NCBI GenBank assembly: GCA_963704995.1
Contig: CAVPIM010000004.1
Coordinates: 1-64,000 of the forward strand
DNA from: RYN-230 sp963704995
GTDB lineage: Bacteria; Actinomycetota; Actinomycetes; Streptosporangiales; Streptosporangiaceae
Reading direction: 5' to 3'
Length of the DNA: 64,000 nucleotides
The position numbers and the translations under genes were made by a program. Shown here piece by piece: positions 7,566-15,209 of this stretch. Position 1 is the first letter of the stretch, and each line of letters starts with the position of its first letter. Under the pieces are notes generated by a model that saw only the letters and a list, made by a program, of their open reading frames with translations, made no database searches and was not told the origin of the DNA.

Positions 7566-9277
7566 CAGTGTGACTTCCCCTCGGTGGTTGACGTGAGGGA
7601 CGGGGACTGCGTGCTGGCTTGCCCTGTGCTGGCCTGCCCTGTGCTGGCCTGCCCGGGGCCTGGGCTCCCCGCACTGGCCTTTTCCAGCACGCGAGCCAGG
7701 CCCGCGAACTCCTCACCGAACCCGCCCGCCGGGTCGGACCGGGCCAGGCCGCCCACGTCTACGACGGTCCGGCCGTCCGGGCCGGGGTAGGCCCGCACGA
7801 ACACGCGGCGGCGCCGGACGAAGAAAGACAGGAGCAGGCCGGCCAGCGCCGCCAGACCGCAAATCAGCGCAGGCAGCTGCCCCGGGTCGTAGGTGACAGC
7901 CAGGCTGATCCACTGCCGGTAGCCGGTGAACGTGAGTGTCCCGGCGCCCCCTGGCAGCCTGATCGACTGGCCGGGCGCGAGCGGGCGGGGGGCGACCGGC
8001 AGCTGGGTCAGGCCGGCCGTGTTCAGCGTGTAAACGGACTGCGACGGCCCGCTGTCCATGCCCAGGTTGCCCCGGTAGGAGATCAGGCTCACCCGGGGGT
8101 CGAGCGGGGCCGGAAAGACCGACTCCAGCTGCCCGTTCACGTCCACCGCCGTGGGCAGGAACACCCCGGCGAACCCGAGCTGGTCGGGGCGCGCGTCCGG
8201 GACCTTGACCACACCCGTGGAGGCGAGGCCGGGGGAGCCCGCCGCGATGAACGGGACCGGCTGGTCGAACACTACTTTCCCGGTGCCGTCGGTGACCTTG
8301 AACACCGGCGCGTACCCGTGGCCGATGATGAAGACCCGCACGCCATCCACGTTGACCGGGTGATTGACCCGCAGGTTGGCCCGGCGGACCGCCGCGCCCG
8401 GCTGCGCGGAGTAGCTCACGTACGCGTTGAAGGACAGCGGCTGGCCGCGCGACGGTCCGGAGGTGACGTAGGAGGCGGTGAAGCGGTTCAGCGTCATCGA
8501 GAACGGCTGGAGGTCGGAGGAGGACACCAGCCGCCCGGGGTGGAATTCGTCAAGCGCCGTGACCGTGTTCGCGAACGACGTCCCGCTGACCAGCAGCCGG
8601 TTGGCCTTGTAGCCGAACAGGCCGCCCAGCGCCACCGAGCACAGCAGAGCCAGCAACGCCAGGTGGAAGACCAGGTTGCCCAGTTCCCGGCGGTAGCCCT
8701 TCTCAGCCGACACCCAGCCGTCCCCGGTGCGCATCCGGAACTTGCGGCGGCGCAGCACGCCCGCGGCGGCGTCGAGGGCCGCCGGCGGGTCGAGGGCACT
8801 CTGGTGCCGGGCGGACTGGGGCAGCCGGGCCAGGTTCCGCGGCGCGGGCGGCGGCGGGGTACGGGCCGAGCGGGCCAGGCGGACGCTGCGCGGTATCACG
8901 CAGCCGGCCAGGGAGAGGAACAGCAGCAGGTAGATCGCGGCGAACCAGGGTGCGGCGAACACGTTGAACAGCGACAGCCGGGCCAGCCAGGGCGCCAGCG
9001 CCGGATGCGAGACGTAGTACTGCTGCACCGCCGACGGGTCGATGCCCTGCTGCGGCAGCAGCGACCCCGGCACGCTGGCCACGGCCAGCAGGAACAGCAG
9101 CACCAGCGCGGTGCGCATCGAGGTCAGCTGGCGCCAGCCCCAGCGCGCCCAGCCGGCGAGCCCGAACGCACTCCGGCCGCGGGCCGGCGGCGCCGGGGTG
9201 CCGGCCGTGGCGCCCTCTGGCGGGGCACTACCCGGCTGGGCACCCGGGACGCGCAGTCCGGTCATCGGGTCCACCAC
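7565..9277 (-). CDS. resB: cytochrome c biogenesis protein ResB
   Basis: The partner of CcsB in system II cytochrome c maturation. The 570-residue product has membrane segments at about 55-75, 110-130, 200-220 and 465-485 and a large extracytoplasmic domain between the last two. The C-terminal tail carries a repeated ASTGQ pentapeptide (DNA repeat about 7611-7655) of no known role. The start is GTG 9277 (alternatives GTG 9274 and ATG 9265), 28 bp after the TlpA stop. CcdA, which often sits between these two genes in actinobacteria, is absent. Confidence 0.88.
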   Translation of the reverse strand: MVDPMTGLRVPGAQPGSAPPEGATAGTPAPPARGRSAFGLAGWARWGWRQLTSMRTALVLLFLLAVASVPGSLLPQQGIDPSAVQQYYVSHPALAPWLARLSLFNVFAAPWFAAIYLLLFLSLAGCVIPRSVRLARSARTPPPPAPRNLARLPQSARHQSALDPPAALDAAAGVLRRRKFRMRTGDGWVSAEKGYRRELGNLVFHLALLALLCSVALGGLFGYKANRLLVSGTSFANTVTALDEFHPGRLVSSSDLQPFSMTLNRFTASYVTSGPSRGQPLSFNAYVSYSAQPGAAVRRANLRVNHPVNVDGVRVFIIGHGYAPVFKVTDGTGKVVFDQPVPFIAAGSPGLASTGVVKVPDARPDQLGFAGVFLPTAVDVNGQLESVFPAPLDPRVSLISYRGNLGMDSGPSQSVYTLNTAGLTQLPVAPRPLAPGQSIRLPGGAGTLTFTGYRQWISLAVTYDPGQLPALICGLAALAGLLLSFFVRRRRVFVRAYPGPDGRTVVDVGGLARSDPAGGFGEEFAGLARVLEKASAGSPGPGQASTGQASTGQASTQSPSLTSTTEGKSH

Positions 9278-9305
9278 CCGAGGTCGAGGCGCGGTGCGGT
9301 CGTGA

Positions 9306-9929
9306 TCATCCGGGCTCCGCCGCGGCCCGCTGGATCAGGGCCTTCAGGCCGTTGTACGTGGTCCCGCCGATCACCCGCGCGGTGATCCGGCCGCGGCGTG
9401 AAATCACCAGTGTGGTCGGGATCCCGGCGGGCGGCACCGTATTGCGGAAATCGAGCGCGAGGTTGTCGCTGGGGTCGTTCAGGCTGGGATAGGTGATCCG
9501 GAAGTCGTTCATGAAGGCCTCGGCACTCACCGGGCTGTCCCGGATGTCGATGCCCAGGAAGCGGACGCCAGACGACCTGAAGTGCGTGGCCAGCGCGGAG
9601 AGGCCGGGAGCTTCCTCACGGCAGGGAGTGCACCACGAGCCCCAGAAATTCAGCACCACGACGTGGCCCCGGTAGGAGGCCAGCGCGAGCCTGCCGCCGC
9701 CGACCGCCGGGCCGCTGACCGGCGGGGCGGCCGGCCCTTCCCCGCTCTTGAACACGGTGGTCCCCGGGCTACCGGCCACGAAGCTCTGGCCGTTGCTGGC
9801 CGGGGTGCTGTCGGCGATGCCCGTGGCGCAGCCCGCCATCCCCAGCGCCGCGGCGACCGCGAGCGCGGCCACGGCAACGCCGCGACCCGCCCCGGCGGGG
9901 CGGAAGGTCCGGCGGTTCGGAGGGGACAC
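9306..9929 (-). CDS. resA: TlpA/ResA-type thioredoxin lipoprotein
   Basis: A membrane-anchored thiol oxidoreductase that reduces the apocytochrome c heme-binding cysteines. The 207-residue protein has a lipoprotein signal ending LGMAGC (Cys34) and a thioredoxin fold with the redox motif WCTPC (about 99-103) and a cis-proline GIPTT near 180. The frame is open upstream to 10313, but GTG 9929 with AGGAG about 12 bases upstream gives a proper signal peptide, so the longer version is not used. It precedes resB and follows the histidine phosphatase. Reductant supply by CcdA is not encoded here. Confidence 0.85.
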   Translation of the reverse strand: MSPPNRRTFRPAGAGRGVAVAALAVAAALGMAGCATGIADSTPASNGQSFVAGSPGTTVFKSGEGPAAPPVSGPAVGGGRLALASYRGHVVVLNFWGSWCTPCREEAPGLSALATHFRSSGVRFLGIDIRDSPVSAEAFMNDFRITYPSLNDPSDNLALDFRNTVPPAGIPTTLVISRRGRITARVIGGTTYNGLKALIQRAAAEPG

Positions 9930-10033
9930 GGGGCAGGATTCTCCTACAGGCAGTAGTACCGGGGCCCATTCTGCCTGACCGGGCCCGGCCGGCTCACGGC
10001 GGGCCGGCCTGGGCCTGCGCGGCGTCCGGCCGG

Positions 10034-10717
10034 TCAGGCTCCCGGCGTCTGCGGCGGACCCGAGCCGGCCGGCTCGTTGTAACTGACGCTGACGATGGTG
10101 TCCCCGGTGTAGCGGAAGGTGGTCACGCTGGCCAGCGCGCACTGCCGGTGCCGGGGGTCGTGCCACAGATGCTGCCCCTCGGTGGCCCGGCGGGCGGTCC
10201 AGATCGGCAGCTGGTGGCTGACGCAGACCGCCTCGTGCCCGCGGGCGGCCCGGGCCACGTCGGCCATGACCGCGAGCATCCGGGTGGCGATGCTCCTGTA
10301 GGGCTCGCCCCACGACGGCCGGAACGGGTTGTACAGGTAACGCCAGTCCGCGGGGTGGCGCAGCACGCCGGAACCCACCCCGAACGTGGTCCCCTCGTAG
10401 CGGTTGGTCGGCTCGATCAGCCGCTCGTCAATGTCCACCTCGAGGCCGAACTGCGCGGCCAGCGGGGCCGCGGTCTCCTGGGCCCGGTCCAGCGGCGAGG
10501 AGCGCAGCGCCACCACGTCCCGGCCAGCCAGGAACCCGGTGGCGGCCTTGGCCATCAGGCGCCCCTCTTCGGAGAGGTGAAAGCCGGGCAGGCGGCCGTA
10601 GAGGATCCCGCCCGGGTTGTAGACCTCACCGTGGCGCAGCAGGTGCACCACGGTGCTGGCGGACGGCCCGGATGATGATCCGCCGTCTTCCGCGTTCGCC
10701 CCGCTCGTCTCAGTCAT
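10034..10717 (-). CDS. histidine phosphatase family protein
   Basis: A 227-residue member of the phosphoglycerate-mutase/acid-phosphatase superfamily. The nucleophile motif is LLRHGE (His29 region), followed by LSEEGRLMAKAA, SSPLDRAQETA and the second histidine in VCVSHQLPIW. The substrate is unknown; this gene neighbours the cytochrome c genes in many actinomycetes. The frame extends to 10789, but ATG 10717 (MTETSGANAEDG) is the natural start. A roughly 400-bp intergenic region with a perfect palindrome lies upstream. Confidence 0.85.
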   Translation of the reverse strand: MTETSGANAEDGGSSSGPSASTVVHLLRHGEVYNPGGILYGRLPGFHLSEEGRLMAKAATGFLAGRDVVALRSSPLDRAQETAAPLAAQFGLEVDIDERLIEPTNRYEGTTFGVGSGVLRHPADWRYLYNPFRPSWGEPYRSIATRMLAVMADVARAARGHEAVCVSHQLPIWTARRATEGQHLWHDPRHRQCALASVTTFRYTGDTIVSVSYNEPAGSGPPQTPGA

Positions 10718-11016
10718 GGCTGGCCAGCCTACCGGGACATCTGCGCTGATCCCGGCCCGGGACGGGCGCCCCGCCCAGTAAGCGGACACAGATGAACTCC
10801 GGGTAAACTGGGTCCAGCTCGTGGCTGCGCCTAGGGTTCCGCGCCTCGCCTGCTCCCGGTGATAACACCGGCCCCACCATAATCAGGGCGAGGCGGCCTG
10901 GACCGAGCGGCGCCAGGCGCCTCAGGCGCCCACACCTGACGGGATAGAAACCTCGAGGGCTCTCAGTTCGCATGCCCGGGGGCCGGTTCCCGGGGCCAGG
11001 ACCTGGAGCCGCCTCC
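10718..11016. other. intergenic region between divergent genes
   Basis: About 300 bp between the phosphatase start and a possible leader ORF before the EamA gene. It holds the CCGGTG/CACCGG palindrome at 10856-10871, a GGCGCC-rich inverted repeat near 10909-10930 and GC-rich inverted repeats near 10977-11000. I see no longer open frame with coding character and no RNA gene. Confidence 0.5.
10856..10871. promoter_or_regulatory. perfect palindrome CCGGTGATAACACCGG, possible operator
   Basis: Two 6-bp arms, CCGGTG and CACCGG, around ATAA, in the divergent region between the phosphatase and EamA genes. The size and symmetry suit a dimeric repressor, but I do not recognise the family and no repressor gene is adjacent. 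Confidence 0.4.
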
Positions 11017-11121
11017 GTGAGTGTGACCCAGACCGGCGAGCGAGCCTGGGCCGTCAGGCCCGGGCGAGCGGTCGGTGGCGGGTTCTTCTGGGTCACGCGA
11101 ACTCCTGGGCTAGCACCGTGA
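11017..11121 (+). CDS. possible 34-residue leader peptide upstream of EamA gene
   Basis: A short frame with GTG at 11017 and GGAG 8 bases upstream, reading MSVTQTGERAWAVRPGRAVG and ending at a TGA (11119-11121) that overlaps the EamA GTG (11118) in the pattern GTGA. The EamA start itself has no clear ribosome binding site, so translation could be coupled through this frame. The 14-base start region CCGTGAGTGTGACC is duplicated 101 bp apart at the two starts. Coding status is unproven. Confidence 0.3.
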   Translation: MSVTQTGERAWAVRPGRAVGGGFFWVTRTPGLAP

Positions 11122-12026
11122 GTGTGACCGCCCTCGCTCTCATCCTCGCCGCCGCCCTCGCGCACGCCACCTGGAATCTGTTCAGTAAGCAGGCCTCGTC
11201 GGCAGGCGCCTCGTCGTTCGTGTGGCTGATGTCCCTGACCGCCACGGGGCTGTACGCGCCCGTGGTGGCGGTGAGCGTGCTGCTCAGCCCGCCCCGGCTC
11301 ACCCCGCTGGACTGGGTATTCATGATCGGCACCGGGCTGCTCCAGGTCGGCTACTTCCTGTTCTTGCAGGCCGGGTACGGGCTCGGCGACCTGTCCCTGG
11401 TCTACCCGCTGGGCCGGGGCACCGGCGCGCTGCTGGCCGCGCTGGCCGGGATCGTCCTGCTCGGCGAGCGGCCCGGTGCGGCCGGCATCAGCGGGATCGT
11501 CCTGGTCGTGCTGGGTGTGCTGGTGCTGGGCGCCCCCGGCCGGGGTGCGGGCCGGGCCCCGTCCTCCGGGCCCCCGGTGCCTACCGGGTCCCAGTCCCCC
11601 GCGGCCACCCGGGCTATCATCTTCGCGCTCGTGACCGGCGCGTTCATCGCGTCCTACACGCTGTGGGACAAGTACGCGGTGAGCACCCTCAACGTGCCGC
11701 CGCTCATCCAGGGGTACGCCTCGCTGCCGGTGATGGCCCTGGTCCTGGCCCCCTCCGCGGTGCGCCAGCGGGGCCGGACCCTGCGGGTCTGGCGGGCGTA
11801 CCGCCCTCAGGTGACCGGTGCCGCGGTGCTGTCGCCGCTGGCCTACATCCTGGTGCTGATCGCCATGAGCTTCACCGCGGTCAGCGCGGTCGCCCCGGCC
11901 CGCGAAGTGAGCGTGCTGGCCGGGGTGATACTCGGCCGCAGGCTGCTCGGCGAGGGCAGCCTGGCCCGCCGCCTCACCGCGGCGGCCGCGATCGCCGCCG
12001 GCATCGTCTGCATCGCCGTCGGCTGA
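11118..12026 (+). CDS. EamA/DMT family transporter
   Basis: A 302-residue drug/metabolite transporter family protein with ten predicted membrane helices in two EamA repeats separated by a short Gly/Pro linker (about 140-165). Each half shows the usual end helix (GALLAALAGIVLLGERP; VSVLAGVILGRRLLGEG), with the conserved GE near the repeat ends. The substrate cannot be predicted. It starts at GTG 11118, overlapping a possible leader ORF, and is convergent with hemL, 21 bp from its stop. Confidence 0.85.
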   Translation: MSVTALALILAAALAHATWNLFSKQASSAGASSFVWLMSLTATGLYAPVVAVSVLLSPPRLTPLDWVFMIGTGLLQVGYFLFLQAGYGLGDLSLVYPLGRGTGALLAALAGIVLLGERPGAAGISGIVLVVLGVLVLGAPGRGAGRAPSSGPPVPTGSQSPAATRAIIFALVTGAFIASYTLWDKYAVSTLNVPPLIQGYASLPVMALVLAPSAVRQRGRTLRVWRAYRPQVTGAAVLSPLAYILVLIAMSFTAVSAVAPAREVSVLAGVILGRRLLGEGSLARRLTAAAAIAAGIVCIAVG

Positions 12027-12047
12027 TGACCCTTCCCCGGCGCCGCG

Positions 12048-13346
12048 TCAGCCCAGGGCTACGGCGGCGGCCCGGGCGGCGCCGGGCAGCGCGGCGGCGA
12101 TCCGCTCGACCGCCTCGTCGTCGTGAGACGCCGACACGAACCAGGCCTCGAACGGCGACGGCGGGAGATAGACGCCGGCTTCCAGCATCGCGTGGAAGAA
12201 AGCGGCGTAGCCGGGCACGGACTGGGCGCGGGCCTCGGTGAAATCGCGGACCGGCTGGTCGGTGCCCAGGAACACCGAGAACAGGCTGCCCGCCTGCTGC
12301 AGCCGGAACGGCACCCCCTCGGCCAGCAGCGTGTCGCTGGCCAGCTTGGCGATGGTCGCGGCGGCCTCGTCCACCCGGGCGTATACCTCGGGCGTGCAGG
12401 CCTGCAGGGTGGCCAGCCCGGCCGCCGTGGCCAGCGGGTTACCCGACAGGGTGCCCGCCTGGTAGACCGGGCCGGTCGGGGCCAGCCGGTCCATGATCTC
12501 GGCCCGGCCGCCGAACGCGGCGGCGGGCAGCCCGCCGCCCATCACCTTGCCGAACGTGATCAGGTCCCCGGCCACGCCCTCCAGGCCGAACCAGCCGGAA
12601 GCGGTGATCCGGAACCCGGTCAGCACCTCGTCCATGATCAGCAGTGCGCCGTTCTCCCGGCACAGCTCGGCCAGCATCTCGTTGAACTTGCCGACCGGCG
12701 GGACCACGCCCATGTTGGCCGGGCAGGCCTCGGTGATCACGCAGGCGATCCGGGGGCCGTACTCCACGAAGGCCTGGCGGACCGCGAGCGCGTCGTTGTA
12801 CGGCAGGACCATGGTGTCGGCCGCTGCCGCCCCGGTCACGCCGGGCGAGTCGGGCAGCGCGAACGTGGCCACCCCCGAGCCCGCCGCGGCCAGCAGTGCG
12901 TCCACGTGCCCGTGGTAGCACCCAGCGAACTTCACCACTACGCGGCGCCCGGTGAAAGCCCGGGCCAGCCGGACCGCGGTCATGGTGGCCTCGGTGCCCG
13001 AATTGACCAGGCGGACCTTCTCCACCGGTGTGCGGGCCACGATCTCCTCGGCCAGCGTCACCTCACCCGCGGTCGCGGTGCCGAACGAGGTGCCCTTGGC
13101 CGCCGCGGCGGTGACCGCCTCGGTCACCGCGGGAAAGGCGTGCCCGAGGATCATCGGCCCCCAGGAGCAGACCAGGTCCACGTAGGTCCGGCCGTCGGCG
13201 TCGGTCAGGTAGGGACCGCGGCCCGAGTCCATGAACACCGGCACCCCGCCGACCGTCCCGAACGCCCGGACGGGCGAGTTCACCCCGCCCGGGATGACCG
13301 CGCAAGCGCGGCTGAACAACGCTCCGGATCGGCCGGGACCACTCAC
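12048..13346 (-). CDS. hemL: glutamate-1-semialdehyde 2,1-aminomutase
   Basis: The second step of the C5 heme route, turning glutamate-1-semialdehyde into 5-aminolevulinate with PMP/PLP. The 432-residue protein has the fold-type I layout: NSGTEATM at 115-122, YHGHVDA at about 144-150, DEVLTGFR at 239-246 and the PLP lysine K267 in TFGKVMGG. Its length fits the family. GTG/ATG 13346 overlaps the upstream primase-like gene by 4 bp, so the two are translated together. The other hem genes lie 1 kb away under Rex-associated control. Confidence 0.95.
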   Translation of the reverse strand: MSGPGRSGALFSRACAVIPGGVNSPVRAFGTVGGVPVFMDSGRGPYLTDADGRTYVDLVCSWGPMILGHAFPAVTEAVTAAAAKGTSFGTATAGEVTLAEEIVARTPVEKVRLVNSGTEATMTAVRLARAFTGRRVVVKFAGCYHGHVDALLAAAGSGVATFALPDSPGVTGAAAADTMVLPYNDALAVRQAFVEYGPRIACVITEACPANMGVVPPVGKFNEMLAELCRENGALLIMDEVLTGFRITASGWFGLEGVAGDLITFGKVMGGGLPAAAFGGRAEIMDRLAPTGPVYQAGTLSGNPLATAAGLATLQACTPEVYARVDEAAATIAKLASDTLLAEGVPFRLQQAGSLFSVFLGTDQPVRDFTEARAQSVPGYAAFFHAMLEAGVYLPPSPFEAWFVSASHDDEAVERIAAALPGAARAAAVALG

Positions 13347-14008
13347 CTAATCTCCTCGTCGCACGCGTCGGCCAGGACCTCCAGCAGGCGCACCGCATCG
13401 GGCAGGGGGCGGCCGCCCGGGTCGCCGGGTGCCTGCAGCCAGCGCCCGGCCGGGCCGACGCCGTCCCGCGACGGCGGGGCCAGCACGTAGCTGTTCCGGC
13501 AGTGCCAGCGCAGGCTGGTGAGCTCGCCCACGTCCTCCGGCGCGCAGTCCAGGTGGCAGGACCACCACTCGTCCTCGTCGGCGGGCGCACCGCGGGTGGC
13601 CACGAAGAACAGGACGCGGCCGCCGCCCACCGCCACCGGCCCCATGCTCACCCCGGCCTCCCGCATCATCTCCAGCGCGGTCAGGCCCGCGGCGTCCGGC
13701 ACGTCGAGCACGTCGAACACCCGCCCGGTGGGCAGGATCACGTTGGCCTCAGGATGGTGCGCCCAGCGCTGGCGGGCCTTGCCCGGGTCGCTGGTGGCCT
13801 GGATCTGCCAGGCGGGCGACATCGGGTGCGCGGCGGGGGCCGGGCAGCCGACCCGGTCACAGGAGCAGGCCCGGCCCGCGCTCCGCGCGTTGCCGCGGGG
13901 GTACGCACCCAGGGCCACCGGCCAGCCCAGCCCGGCGTAGGCGACGGCCGCGGCGGCCAGCCGCCCGCTTTCCCTGCGCCGGCTCCGGCGCAGCACCGGT
14001 GCGACCAT
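13343..14008 (-). CDS. primase-polymerase-like (bifunctional prim-pol) protein
   Basis: A 221-residue homologue of the N-terminal prim-pol domain, of the form carried next to hemL in many actinomycetes. N-terminal AAAAVAYAGLGWPVALG matches the family opening; a short zinc-like cluster CSCDRVGCPAPAAH follows at about 48-61. The place of the catalytic aspartates reads FDVLDVPDAAG rather than a clear DxD, so polymerase activity is doubtful. It may be a DNA-binding or regulatory remnant. It overlaps hemL by 4 bp. The upstream gap (14009-14191) carries a repeated ACTGTGCTCC and probably its promoter. Confidence 0.65.
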   Translation of the reverse strand: MVAPVLRRSRRRESGRLAAAAVAYAGLGWPVALGAYPRGNARSAGRACSCDRVGCPAPAAHPMSPAWQIQATSDPGKARQRWAHHPEANVILPTGRVFDVLDVPDAAGLTALEMMREAGVSMGPVAVGGGRVLFFVATRGAPADEDEWWSCHLDCAPEDVGELTSLRWHCRNSYVLAPPSRDGVGPAGRWLQAPGDPGGRPLPDAVRLLEVLADACDEEIR

Positions 14009-14191
14009 TCAGCGCTCCAACTCCACTGTGCTCCCAGGTGGAACTGTGCTCCAGGCTGAGCGAGAACTCCCCACTGTGTGGGGGCTCCCAGCCGGGTGAG
14101 GTGTGCTCTCCTTACAGATGATGACGGGTCCGGTGCTCTGCGCGCAGGCTACCGGCCACGGAGATGCCGACATGTTGCCGAAAACACATGG

Positions 14192-15190
14192 TCAGGCCAG
14201 CCGCCGGGCCAGTTCGGCCGCCCAGTAGGTCAAGATGACGCTCGCCCCGGCCCGGCGGATCGCGGTCACCGTCTCGTCGATGATCCGGTCCCGGTCCACC
14301 CAGCCGTGCGCGGCGGCCGCCTCCACCATCGCGTACTCCCCGCTGACCTGGTAGGCCGCCACCGGCACCGGGGAGACCGCGGCGACCTGGGCGATGACGT
14401 CCAGGTAGGCCAGCGCGGGCTTGACCATCACGATGTCGGCGCCCTCGGCCAGGTCGAGCGCCACCTCGCGGAGCGCGTCGGCGGATCGCGGGTCCTGCTG
14501 GTAGGAGGCCCGGTCCCCGAACTGGGGGGCACATTCGGCCGCCTCACGGAACGGCCCGTAGAAGGCCGAGGCGAACTTCGCCGAGTACGCGCAGATCGCG
14601 ACGTCCGGGTAGCCGCCGGCGTCGAGGGCCACGCGGATCGCGCCGACCTGGCCGTCCATCATCCCGCTCGGCGCCACCACGTGGGCGCCCGCCGCCGCCT
14701 GGGCGACCGCGATGGACCCGTACCGCTCCAGCGTCGCATCGTTGTCCACCTCGCCGGTGCCGGTCAGCACCCCGCAGTGGCCGTGATCGGTGTACTCGTC
14801 CAGGCACAGGTCCGACATGAGCACGGTGGCGTCGCCCACCTCGGCGGCCAGGTCGCCGAGGGCGAGGGCCAGGATCCCGCCCGGATCGTCGGCCGCCGAG
14901 CCCCGGCCGTCCTTCACCGCGGGCACCCCGAACAGCACCAGCCCGCCTACCCCGGCCGCGACGGCCTCGGCCGCCGCCTTGCGCAGGCTGTCGCGGGTGT
15001 GCTGGACCACGCCCGGCATGGAGATCACCGGCTGCGGCTCGCTGATCCCCTCCTTGACGAACATCGGCAGCAGCAGGTCCGATGGCTGGACGCTGGTCTG
15101 CGCGACCAGCCGGCGCAGCGCGGCGGTCCGGCGCAGCCTGCGCGGCCGGGCCTGAGGGAACTGCGCGGTGGGGAACTCAGCGGTCACCAA
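14192..15190 (-). CDS. hemB: delta-aminolevulinic acid dehydratase (porphobilinogen synthase)
   Basis: Condenses two 5-aminolevulinates into porphobilinogen. The 332-residue protein has the Schiff-base lysine motif MVKPALAYLD (about 229-238). The metal-site loop reads DLCLDEYTDHGHCG (127-140), with Asp in place of the second zinc cysteine, so it belongs to the Mg-type rather than the three-cysteine zinc type. Start ATG/GTG 15190 lies 19 bp from hemD. It is the last gene of the rex-hemA-hemC-hemD-hemB run. Expression is likely tied to the Rex operator upstream of rex. Confidence 0.95.
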   Translation of the reverse strand: MVTAEFPTAQFPQARPRRLRRTAALRRLVAQTSVQPSDLLLPMFVKEGISEPQPVISMPGVVQHTRDSLRKAAAEAVAAGVGGLVLFGVPAVKDGRGSAADDPGGILALALGDLAAEVGDATVLMSDLCLDEYTDHGHCGVLTGTGEVDNDATLERYGSIAVAQAAAGAHVVAPSGMMDGQVGAIRVALDAGGYPDVAICAYSAKFASAFYGPFREAAECAPQFGDRASYQQDPRSADALREVALDLAEGADIVMVKPALAYLDVIAQVAAVSPVPVAAYQVSGEYAMVEAAAAHGWVDRDRIIDETVTAIRRAGASVILTYWAAELARRLA

Positions 15191-15209
15191 ATACCTCCTG
15201 CGCTGGTCA

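Noticed and set aside
9930..10313. Longer start for the TlpA lipoprotein
   Set aside because: The upstream part overlaps the histidine phosphatase and removes the natural lipobox; GTG 9929 is better.
14009..14191. tRNA or riboswitch between hemB and the primase-like gene
   Set aside because: There is a repeated ACTGTGCTCC but no cloverleaf or known aptamer core.
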